DNA from: a virus
Direction: 5' to 3' (one strand)
Length of the DNA stretch: 26,071 nt
Virus record (IMG/VR): IMGVR_UViG_3300046009_006732
Location: 1-26,071 of that record
Of the stretch, positions 15,661 to 21,716 are shown one piece after another. The position numbers and the translations under genes were made by a program. The notes beneath the pieces are model-generated. The model was not told the DNA's origin. It saw only the letters and a list, made by a program, of their open reading frames with translations, and did no database searches. Position 1 is the stretch's first letter, and the number at the start of each line of letters is the position of its first letter.

Positions 15661-16233
15661 TTGATGAATTTAACTGATACAGAAAAATGGGAGTATATTA
15701 AAATCCAGATTACCAAGGATTATCCTAAGTTAGTTGCTGATGCTAAACGTATTACCAGCTACAATGCCGAACAATTCGAAGACCTTCTACCTTTCTGTAT
15801 CACAGAATTACTTACTAAAAAACCACTTACTTATTTATACAAACTCATAGTATTAGACAAAGCATTACCAAATTATATGGGTAAATCAATGTCATTAAAT
15901 ATTCGTTCCTCAACATCACCATTCTGGAGTAAATACAGAAAACAAATGTATAACAATAGAGGTGTTTACTTAGCAGAAACTGAGGATGCTTATGTGAATG
16001 GACAATACGATGAAATAGAGATAAGTGAGGATAGTAATTATGAATGTATGATGGAACAACTTAATAAAATGAATTTCTACAATCAGGCAATCCTAACAGA
16101 TTACTTTATATATGAAATGACATACCAGCAACTAAATAAAAAATACGGCATATCACTTAATAATCTCAGGAAAGCAGTGGATGAAGGGTTAGCAATTATA
16201 AGGGATGCCTGTAAACAATCACAAAACATATGA
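15661..16233 (+). CDS. Sigma-factor-like helix-turn-helix protein
   Basis: The C-terminal part of this 190-residue protein (about residues 140-185) has the layout of sigma region 4: a helix ending YFIYEMTYQQLNKKYGIS followed by the recognition-like helix LNNLRKAVDEGLAIIRDAC. The preceding part is helical with a region-2-like size, including LPFCITELLTKKPLTYLYK and an acidic linker (DEIEISEDSN). Proteins of this kind in Bacteroidota phages could redirect host RNA polymerase to late genes, which fits the absence of the TTTGG/TATATT element before the virion genes. It could also be a simple DNA-binding protein or a packaging factor. Start is the ATG at 15661 or the overlapping ATG at 15664. Its stop overlaps the next start (ATATGAAC). 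Confidence 0.55.
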   Translation: MMNLTDTEKWEYIKIQITKDYPKLVADAKRITSYNAEQFEDLLPFCITELLTKKPLTYLYKLIVLDKALPNYMGKSMSLNIRSSTSPFWSKYRKQMYNNRGVYLAETEDAYVNGQYDEIEISEDSNYECMMEQLNKMNFYNQAILTDYFIYEMTYQQLNKKYGISLNNLRKAVDEGLAIIRDACKQSQNI

Positions 16234-16481
16234 ACACATTATATTTTATTACTATCGTCATTACAGCAGGACTTAGCGTTCTCACCACTATGTTCGCCCC
16301 TCGAATTATCCGCGTTATTAGACAATTAAAAACGCGTAAAAAACATCTTAACCAACGTGTGGACTGGCTAGAGGAACAAATCGAAATAATGGGCAATGTT
16401 GTTCACAACAGAGAGAAAAACCAACGAGATAAAATCCGTAAGGAGGTAAACCTGTATTTGGAGGAACTAAAGAATGATTGA
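16230..16481 (+). CDS. Small membrane-anchored coiled-coil protein
   Basis: The 83-residue protein has one N-terminal membrane segment (about residues 4-23, LYFITIVITAGLSVLTTMF) followed by a basic stretch (RIIRVIRQLKTRKKH) and a charged helix likely to form a coiled coil (about residues 40-80). The topology resembles an inner-membrane spanin or a small phage membrane protein, but no lysis gene is recognised nearby, so this is only a possibility. It overlaps the sigma-like gene by 4 nt and the next gene by 8 nt, so the three are translationally coupled. Confidence 0.6.
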   Translation: MNTLYFITIVITAGLSVLTTMFAPRIIRVIRQLKTRKKHLNQRVDWLEEQIEIMGNVVHNREKNQRDKIRKEVNLYLEELKND

Positions 16482-16728
16482 GTTATTAGGGTTAGCAGTA
16501 TTAGGGGTAATGATTAGCGAATGGTTCCAACCATTACAATGGATAAAAAACTATTTTAAGTTATACAACTACAAAGTAACCAGCTGGTTATATTGTGTAA
16601 AGTGTGTTTGCTTCTGGTTAGGATTAGCTATCACACTTAGTTTGGTAAAGGCAGGAGTTGTTTGTATATTTGGATATATTATAAGTTATCTAATTGACAA
16701 ACTAGATGTAGACAGATATGGACACTAA
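16474..16728 (+). CDS. Small membrane protein with CVKCVCFW motif, possible holin-like
   Basis: The 84-residue protein has an N-terminal hydrophobic segment (LLGLAVLGVMISEWF) and a second hydrophobic region (about residues 45-75) that begins with CVKCVCFWLGLAITL. A CxxCxxFW motif opening a membrane helix recalls DUF1360-type small membrane proteins of phages and bacteria. Holin function is possible because of the size and two membrane spans but is not shown. It overlaps the upstream membrane protein by 8 nt, and its 3' end overlaps the start of the GIY-YIG gene by 11 nt. Confidence 0.6.
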   Translation: MIELLGLAVLGVMISEWFQPLQWIKNYFKLYNYKVTSWLYCVKCVCFWLGLAITLSLVKAGVVCIFGYIISYLIDKLDVDRYGH

Positions 16729-17131
16729 ACAATGTACTAAATGTGGTGAAATAAAATCACTAACGGAATTTAATAAAGATAAATCACGTTTGTCAGGTTA
16801 TACTTATTATTGTAAAACCTGTTTTAGGGTTAGAGTAGATAGTTTCCATAATAGTTGGGGTTCAGGTGTATATAGAATTATAAATAAAATTACTAATGAA
16901 TCTTATATTGGGCAATCAACTCAATTACGTAGACGGAAATGTGAACATTTTACCTTAGGTAGACAATTACAAACTACAAGTCCTTTATTAGAGGCAAATA
17001 TTAGGCAATATGGTAAACGTAATTTTGATTTTATTATATTAAATAAATGTTCAGTTGATGAATTAGAACAATTAGAAAAACAATATATTCAAGAATTAAA
17101 ACCAACATTAAATAACAGTGATAAACTTTAA
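16718..17131 (+). CDS. Zinc-finger GIY-YIG homing-type endonuclease
   Basis: This 137-residue protein has a four-cysteine finger (C6, C9, C32, C35) and then a typical GIY-YIG nuclease: GVYRI (50-54), YIGQS (63-67), arginines 71-73, H77, and a later ELEQLEKQYIQEL helix with the expected catalytic-type glutamate. It is embedded in an operon with overlaps on both sides (11 nt with the membrane protein gene, 14 nt with the next gene, which starts with GTG). The nuclease is less similar to the other three, so it probably arrived independently. No separate promoter was seen. Confidence 0.9.
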   Translation: MDTKQCTKCGEIKSLTEFNKDKSRLSGYTYYCKTCFRVRVDSFHNSWGSGVYRIINKITNESYIGQSTQLRRRKCEHFTLGRQLQTTSPLLEANIRQYGKRNFDFIILNKCSVDELEQLEKQYIQELKPTLNNSDKL

Positions 17132-17396
17132 TCCAGAACTAACACAAGAACAAGCACGCTACATTATTGAGGAAGTGTTCCCTAAAGCCGGCTATAGAAT
17201 AGACCATACAACATTAAGTTGGTGGATGAAAGCTCATAATTTTGCGTTCCGTGAGCAAGTAGGAATTCCAAGCTGTGGGTGCGAATACTTAGCAACATAT
17301 AATGTATGGCGTTCACGTTTAGGACAATATGCTACACAAATTGAGGACATAGCTTATCCTCCAGCAAAACCAACACGTGGGAGAAAAAAACAATAA
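17118..17396 (+). CDS. Hypothetical protein with GTG start
   Basis: I do not recognise this 92-residue protein with certainty. It reads MINFNPELTQEQARYII, then WWMKAHNFAF, then IPSCGCEYLATYNVWRSRL and ends in a basic tail (PTRGRKKQ). The CGC pair and the compact helical layout suggest a small DNA- or protein-binding domain; similar small genes occur near terminase genes in Bacteroidota phages as far as I recall. The frame has a TAA at 17109-17111 and no ATG before codon 36, so GTG at 17118 (or ATA) must be the start. This start lies inside the endonuclease gene. It overlaps the next gene by one base (TAATG). Confidence 0.65.
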   Translation: MINFNPELTQEQARYIIEEVFPKAGYRIDHTTLSWWMKAHNFAFREQVGIPSCGCEYLATYNVWRSRLGQYATQIEDIAYPPAKPTRGRKKQ

Positions 17397-17836
17397 TGGG
17401 AATAACACATTATAATAGCTCTATGTTTCATACCTACTTGGATGGGGATAAAGCATGGGACTTGATTGAAAAAAAACTAATGGGATATAATGTTGATGTG
17501 GATGACTTATACCCAGAACATTTTAAAACCGAACAAACATCACTTGTATATGAGGATAACCTCAAATCAATGTTATTGGAGGGTGAGCAATACCATTTGT
17601 ATGATGGAATGAAAGACAATTATTGTATCACCTCATTTGGTAGGGTAATAAACGCTAAATACAAAAACCAAAATTGTGTATATTTTGGCTTCAATAATAT
17701 AAGTGTCACTATTAGAATGATAAAATTTCATATGGCGGATGAGTTTATGACTTATGGATGGTATTTTAATATAGACAAAATCAAACAGATATATGACAAA
17801 AATAAATGGGAATACAAATGGAAAGGCAGAATATAA
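17396..17836 (+). CDS. Hypothetical protein with NUMOD-like segment
   Basis: This 146-residue protein is acidic in the first half and rich in Tyr. A central stretch, YCITSFGRVINAKYKN (about residues 76-91), resembles the I-x-x-x-GRV pattern of NUMOD4-type DNA-binding modules found in homing endonucleases, but no HNH or GIY-YIG catalytic motif follows. The C-terminal part (FHMADEFMTYGWYFNIDKIKQIY) is helical. It starts on the TAATG overlap with the previous gene. It might be a degenerate endonuclease-related gene or an unrelated phage protein whose strand-turn happens to match; I favour neither. Confidence 0.6.
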   Translation: MGITHYNSSMFHTYLDGDKAWDLIEKKLMGYNVDVDDLYPEHFKTEQTSLVYEDNLKSMLLEGEQYHLYDGMKDNYCITSFGRVINAKYKNQNCVYFGFNNISVTIRMIKFHMADEFMTYGWYFNIDKIKQIYDKNKWEYKWKGRI

Positions 17837-17906
17837 AATTAAACGATCTTAAATTTACTGGTAGGTATATATCATTTAAATTCAGGGAATATTATTATAA
17901 TAAACT

Positions 17907-18413
17907 ATGGAAACTATGAAAACGTGTAATAAATGTAAGGTTGAAAAAGAATTTATTAATTTTAGTAAACATAAACGAAATAAAGATGGTTTACATAGCT
18001 GGTGTAAGTCTTGTGTAAATAACGGAGTTAAAAAATATTTTAAAACAGAAGAAGGTAAAAAAACACTTAAAAAACACAGACAAGCATACATTAAAACAGA
18101 AAAATCTAAACAATTACATAAATCACGTATGACTAAAAGTATTGGTGTTTATGAATGGTTTGATAATGATATATCCTTATATATTGGACAAAGTAGTTGG
18201 TTATATTCAAGAATTTGTAGTCATAAATCTTGGTTAAAAAATCCATTATCCGCCCCTAAATCCTCACAATATCTTTATCCCTTACTACAACAACATCCTA
18301 ATGCGTCTATACGCGTAATAGAGGAATGTTCGCGTGAGGTATTGCTTGAACGTGAACAGCATTATATAGACACTAAAAAACCGCTATATAACAAATATGT
18401 ACCAACAACATAA
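17907..18413 (+). CDS. Zinc-finger GIY-YIG homing-type endonuclease with helical linker
   Basis: The 168-residue protein has a four-cysteine finger (C7, C10, C33, C36) and a basic helical linker (about residues 43-75, YFKTEEGKKTLKKHRQAY and a second KTEKSK unit) of the type that binds DNA between finger and nuclease. The nuclease part has GVYEWF (80-85) and YIGQSS (92-97). The C-terminal half (SHKSWLKNP, YLYPLLQQHPN, IRVIEEC, LEREQHYI, KPLYN) is clearly related to the minus-strand protein at 5928-6350. The gene sits directly upstream of the terminase genes, a common location for free-standing homing nucleases. The start is ATG 17907 or 17916. No promoter of the TTTGG/TATATT class was found upstream. 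Confidence 0.9.
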   Translation: METMKTCNKCKVEKEFINFSKHKRNKDGLHSWCKSCVNNGVKKYFKTEEGKKTLKKHRQAYIKTEKSKQLHKSRMTKSIGVYEWFDNDISLYIGQSSWLYSRICSHKSWLKNPLSAPKSSQYLYPLLQQHPNASIRVIEECSREVLLEREQHYIDTKKPLYNKYVPTT

Positions 18414-18432
18414 TATATAAAAAACATATAAG

Positions 18433-18843
18433 ATGGCTGGAAAAAAACTAACAAAAAACGAAACTGACGCACGTGTAGAAAAATGCTACGCGTTAAGGTA
18501 TAATAGTGACAATAAATTAGGATTCAAAGAATGGATACAATATTGTCACAAAACATATAATGACAAAAGTGAACAACAATATTCAGCGTATTGGGCTTCA
18601 GCTACTGAATTATACCAAGAACATTGGAGGGAAAAATTATCTAAACAATTAGACCCTGCTGTAAATACATTAATTGAATTATTAGCTGATGAGGATGCTA
18701 AAGTAAGACAACGTGCTGTAGATCAAATTATGAAGTATTCAGGTAACGATATTCAACAAATTGAGGCAAAAATACAAGGTGAGGTAAAATTAAGTTGGGG
18801 TAATGAATTATCACCTGACTTTGGACAAACAGAGATATTGTAA
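18433..18843 (+). CDS. Terminase small subunit (probable)
   Basis: The 136-residue protein is charged and helical. The N-terminal half (LTKNETDARVEKCYALRY, then FKEWIQYCHKTYNDKSE) looks like a helix-turn-helix DNA-binding unit, and the middle (LDPAVNTLIELLADEDAKVR, then QRAVDQIMKYSG) an oligomerisation helix pair. This is the layout of phage small terminase subunits that recognise the packaging site. It overlaps the large subunit gene by one base (TAATG), which strongly supports the assignment. Sequence motifs alone would not prove it. Confidence 0.75.
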   Translation: MAGKKLTKNETDARVEKCYALRYNSDNKLGFKEWIQYCHKTYNDKSEQQYSAYWASATELYQEHWREKLSKQLDPAVNTLIELLADEDAKVRQRAVDQIMKYSGNDIQQIEAKIQGEVKLSWGNELSPDFGQTEIL

Positions 18844-20108
18844 TGTATATTCAGTTGTTCTCTCCACATTTCGGGCAGAAAAAAATTATAGATGGGTTTG
18901 CTGATAGTGAACATAAATTTGCTGTTGTAGCCTGCGGACGTCAATTTGGTAAATCGTTATTAGCACAAAATTTAATGATTTATTGGTTACTACAAACAAG
19001 TAATCAAAAAGGGGCTTGGGTTGCTCCTGTATATAATCAGTGTAAGAAAATATTTGACGAACTTACAAACGCAGCACATTCATTAGTTGCTAAACAAAAT
19101 AAAGCAGACCTTACAATTACATTTATCAACGGGTCTACTTTACAGTTTTTATCAACAGACAATTATCAAACAATTAGGGGATTTTCATTTAATTATATGG
19201 TTATTGATGAGGCAGCTTATATTAAAGATATTGCTATTAATGAGGCAGTATTACCTACATTATCAGCATTAGGAAAAAAATGTTTGATGATTAGTACTCC
19301 AAAATCTAAGAACTGGTTTTATGAATGGTTTTTACGTGGTAACACGTCTAACAACACCTATATATCATTCAAAGCTATTTCTCGTGATAACCCGTATGTT
19401 TCAAAGGATTTCCTTGTAGAACAACATAAATCACTACCACGCGATATATACTATCAGGAGTTCCTAGCGGAATTCACTGATGCTGGAAATGATGTATTTA
19501 CAAACCTAGATTTAGTATGTATGTTAGATGAATGGGGAATACCAACAAGAACTGAACGATATTATATTGGAGTCGATACAGGTATATCTAACGATTTTAC
19601 AGTTTGCGCTATCCAAAGCGAATCCGGACGAGTCGAAAAAATTGTTAGAGCTAACGGACGAACTTTTGAGGAACTTGGAAAGGATATCGTTCATGAATGC
19701 CGTAGATGGAATATCGTGGGAGGATTTTGCGAAACAAATGGGATTGGATTAGCAATGTTTGAGCTATTAAAACCACATATTCGCAAACTACAAGCATTTA
19801 CAACTACTCAAGATAGCAAAACCAAGGGCGTTCGCAAATTAATCTATGATTTACAAGAGGGTAAAGTTGAATTACCAAGCAAAAAATTAATGCCTGAGGT
19901 ATTTAATGAAATGAGTGCTTACACGTTTAAATACGCGGCTAATGGTAATATATCATTTACACACCCAAATGGAATGCATGACGATATTGTGGATGCTATT
20001 ATGTTAGCTAATTTAGCACGTAATGAACAAGCATTCAGCAAATCAAAAATTTATATAGGTAATAAAAATAAACAACAAACAACACAACAATATGCCAATA
20101 GAATTTAA
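18843..20108 (+). CDS. terL: Terminase large subunit
   Basis: The 421-residue protein has the full two-domain terminase layout. The ATPase part has a Walker A-type loop ACGRQFGKS (residues 30-38), Walker B YMVIDEAAY with D122/E123, and the coupling motif MISTPKSK (149-156). The nuclease part has a RNase H-like fold with YIGVDTG (D245), FCETNG (E297) and HDDIVDA (D380, D381, D384) as likely metal ligands. It packages DNA into the prohead through the portal and cuts concatemers. The start is the ATG overlapping the small-subunit stop. It overlaps the next small gene by 17 nt. All key residues appear present. Confidence 0.95.
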   Translation: MYIQLFSPHFGQKKIIDGFADSEHKFAVVACGRQFGKSLLAQNLMIYWLLQTSNQKGAWVAPVYNQCKKIFDELTNAAHSLVAKQNKADLTITFINGSTLQFLSTDNYQTIRGFSFNYMVIDEAAYIKDIAINEAVLPTLSALGKKCLMISTPKSKNWFYEWFLRGNTSNNTYISFKAISRDNPYVSKDFLVEQHKSLPRDIYYQEFLAEFTDAGNDVFTNLDLVCMLDEWGIPTRTERYYIGVDTGISNDFTVCAIQSESGRVEKIVRANGRTFEELGKDIVHECRRWNIVGGFCETNGIGLAMFELLKPHIRKLQAFTTTQDSKTKGVRKLIYDLQEGKVELPSKKLMPEVFNEMSAYTFKYAANGNISFTHPNGMHDDIVDAIMLANLARNEQAFSKSKIYIGNKNKQQTTQQYANRI

Positions 20109-20310
20109 AACAGAAGAACAAAGAAATCCTACAACTCCAGTGGTTGTAGAGGAGGATTTAACACAACCCATTTTCACTGAGGATGAGGAACAAAAATTAG
20201 CAATTCAGTTCCTTGAGGAAACAGGTTTATATGCTAAGTTCCTATTATGGTGTGGAATACAAGAGCAGTTAAAGTCTCTTAAGGATAGCTTGGCTATCAC
20301 AAACGAGTAA
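20092..20310 (+). CDS. Small acidic hypothetical protein
   Basis: This 72-residue protein (MPIEFKTEEQRNPTTPVVVE..., then TEDEEQKLAIQFLEETGLYA) is acidic with a C-terminal helical half that includes KFLLWCGIQEQLKSL. I do not recognise it. Its start lies 17 nt inside the terminase gene, so it is translationally coupled to it. It is the last gene before the structured intergenic region and terminator (20311-20475), so it closes the terminase operon. A small terminase-associated or packaging-accessory role is only a guess from position. Confidence 0.6.
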   Translation: MPIEFKTEEQRNPTTPVVVEEDLTQPIFTEDEEQKLAIQFLEETGLYAKFLLWCGIQEQLKSLKDSLAITNE

Positions 20311-20325
20311 ATTATATTTATGGAT

Positions 20326-20364
20326 GTTGGGTTTTTAGTCACTGCCATTACTTTTTGTCCCAAC
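20326..20364 (+). other. Intergenic stem-loop 1
   Basis: GTTGGG (20326-20331) pairs with CCCAAC (20359-20364), with AGT/ACT possible inside. It lies in the 3' untranslated region of the terminase operon. Confidence 0.4.
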
Positions 20365-20381
20365 GTTTGTTTCTTTAATTT

Positions 20382-20445
20382 GATGTACAATAGGGGGGTA
20401 TAGCAGTATTTGCTCTTCTTTCATAAAATAATTCCCCCCTACATC
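20382..20445 (+). other. Intergenic bulged stem with G6/C6 helix
   Basis: GATGT (20382-20386) pairs with ACATC (20441-20445) and AGGGGGG (20392-20398) with CCCCCCT (20434-20440), leaving a 5-nt bulge on the 5' side. The 35-nt loop can itself form AGCA/TGCT. Such a GC block in a very AT-rich spacer is unlikely to be chance. It could protect the mRNA 3' end, act as a small RNA, or bind a protein. Confidence 0.55.
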
Positions 20446-20449
20446 ATTT

Positions 20450-20475
20450 AATCCTCGAAAGAGGATTTCTTTTTT
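20450..20475 (+). terminator. Intrinsic terminator closing the terminase operon
   Basis: AATCCTC (20450-20456), GAAA tetraloop, GAGGATT (20461-20467), then a T-rich run with six consecutive T. Seven perfect base pairs with a GNRA loop and a T-tract are a textbook Rho-independent terminator. Confidence 0.85.
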
Positions 20476-20485
20476 CGCAAATAAA

Positions 20486-20515
20486 TTTGGCTTTCCAAGA
20501 GGCATTTCGTATATT
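20486..20515 (+). promoter_or_regulatory. Promoter of the lipoprotein cassette
   Basis: TTTGG (20486-20490), 19 nt, TATATT (20510-20515), starting 10 nt after the terminator. The lipoprotein ATG lies 25 nt after the -7 box. It insulates the cassette from the terminase operon. Confidence 0.78.
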
Positions 20516-20540
20516 CACGGCATAGAAAAAAATAAAAGTT

Positions 20541-21005
20541 ATGAAAAGAATAGGTTATTCATTGTTATTAGTTTTAACATTAGCAAGTTGTCAAAAAGAA
20601 CAACCTATTACACCTACACCACGTGCTAATACAAAATTACCTGTAGTAACAACATATGGTTATTTTATTCCAAGTAATGCTAAAAAAGATACAACTATTT
20701 GGATTAGTAATATATTAAAAGAAACCTATAAAAATTGTTATATAAATGGTGTTCTGTGGAGAGAGGAATTATATAATTCAGAGATATGGGGTATTGATAC
20801 TCTTTATGTTGTTAAAGTAGAGGCATATACAGGTGCTGATTCACATAGAGAAGATATTATTAATATTAAATCAACTAGAGGATTAGATTTACAAATGGTT
20901 AAAGTTAGTAATAACATTATACATTTTGATACAGCACAACAAGTTTTAGTAATGAAACATATTTTAAATCCAACTTACACCGATTATTACACTTATAAAA
21001 AATAA
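20541..21005 (+). CDS. Phage-encoded lipoprotein
   Basis: The N-terminus MKRIGYSLLLVLTLASC is a lipoprotein signal peptide with lipobox LASC and lipidated Cys17, followed by QKEQ and a Pro/Thr-rich linker. The mature part (about 135 residues) is beta-rich, with TKLPVVTTYGYFIPSNAKKD, then NCYINGVLWREELYNSEIWG and TLYVVKVEAYTGADS, without a known motif. Exported phage lipoproteins often alter the host surface and block superinfection, but that is family-level analogy. The gene has its own promoter just after a terminator and is followed by two small genes before another terminator, the layout of a moron-type cassette. Target and function are unknown. Confidence 0.75.
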   Translation: MKRIGYSLLLVLTLASCQKEQPITPTPRANTKLPVVTTYGYFIPSNAKKDTTIWISNILKETYKNCYINGVLWREELYNSEIWGIDTLYVVKVEAYTGADSHREDIINIKSTRGLDLQMVKVSNNIIHFDTAQQVLVMKHILNPTYTDYYTYKK

Positions 21006-21010
21006 AAGTT

Positions 21011-21226
21011 ATGAAAACACAAACAACAAGTTACAGAACACAACTCTTAACTACTAAGGGTGAAACCATTAGAACATTCATTTCAGCATCTAAACCTGCT
21101 GTTCGCTTTGGAAGCGAAGGAACTGAAATCAACTATCAAGACAGCGATACTAGCTTTACCATTTTAGGTAGCTGGAATTGTGTTATTGAGAAAGTAGATA
21201 ATGAACTTCTCTATGAAAACGTGTAA
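21011..21226 (+). CDS. Small hypothetical protein of the lipoprotein cassette
   Basis: This 71-residue protein (MKTQTTSYRTQLLTTKGETI, then FGSEGTEINYQDSDTSFTIL and WNCVIEKVDNEL) is soluble, beta-rich and has no recognised motif. It lacks a signal peptide, so unlike its upstream partner it should stay in the cytoplasm. It begins 5 nt after the lipoprotein stop with the same leader (AAAATAAAAGTTATGAAAA) repeated, which suggests co-translation or a small duplication of the leader. Its 3' end overlaps the endonuclease gene. A partner or immunity role to the lipoprotein is conceivable but unsupported. Confidence 0.65.
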   Translation: MKTQTTSYRTQLLTTKGETIRTFISASKPAVRFGSEGTEINYQDSDTSFTILGSWNCVIEKVDNELLYENV

Positions 21227-21620
21227 GTTATGTAATATTGAAAAACCATTAACTGAATTCAATACAAGACAAAATAAAATAAATGGATCTATTTATTATG
21301 AACCTTATTGTAAACCTTGTCGTATTAAAAAAGTAGCAAAACATCGAAAAGATAATTGGGATAATTATCTTCAACAGAGTAAAAAATATTACTATAAAAG
21401 AAAACTTGATTATTGGGTTGTATACCTAATACCAAGTATTAATTATGTAGGCAAAACTAATTTCCCAGAACGTAGAATGGCTACACACAGGAGTGAATCT
21501 AATATTGATACAACAGGATGGAAAATATTACACACTAATTTGACTGAAAGTGAAGCTTTAAAAATTGAAAAGGAATATCATACTAATGGATATACAGGAT
21601 TTAAAAATTGGAAAAAATAA
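21201..21620 (+). CDS. Zinc-finger GIY-YIG homing-type endonuclease (divergent)
   Basis: The 139-residue frame has a four-cysteine finger (C8, C11, C37, C40), a basic helix (about 42-68), and a divergent GIY-YIG nuclease: WVVYLI (72-77), INYVGKT (80-86), R91/R92 and H96, with a later EALKIEKEYH helix carrying the expected glutamate. The likelier start is the ATG at 21213, because it puts the finger at the very N-terminus (MKTCKLC) as in its relatives. It overlaps the previous gene and closes the lipoprotein cassette, just before the terminator at 21650-21671. Strict GIY is replaced by VVY, so activity is less sure than in the others. Confidence 0.8.
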   Translation: MNFSMKTCKLCNIEKPLTEFNTRQNKINGSIYYEPYCKPCRIKKVAKHRKDNWDNYLQQSKKYYYKRKLDYWVVYLIPSINYVGKTNFPERRMATHRSESNIDTTGWKILHTNLTESEALKIEKEYHTNGYTGFKNWKK

Positions 21621-21649
21621 TTCTGCAATATGCTCGTATCACAGCAATT

Positions 21650-21671
21650 GAACCCCGCAAGGGGTTCTTTT
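21650..21671 (+). terminator. Intrinsic terminator after the lipoprotein cassette
   Basis: GAACCCC (21650-21656), GCAA tetraloop, GGGGTTC (21661-21667), then TTTT. Seven perfect pairs with a GNRA loop, the same design as the terminator at 20450-20475. Confidence 0.85.
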
Positions 21672-21716
21672 GTCTAATTTACTTTCAAAAACGTTCAATC
21701 CACATATTTATCATAG

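Noticed and set aside
17396-17836. Fifth homing endonuclease
   Set aside because: Only a NUMOD-like stretch is seen; no HNH, GIY-YIG or LAGLIDADG catalytic motif.
21677-21714. Possible promoter between the second terminator and the tail chaperone gene
   Set aside because: A TATTTATC-like box is present but no TTTGG at the fixed distance; a promoter is needed here, but this one is not convincing.
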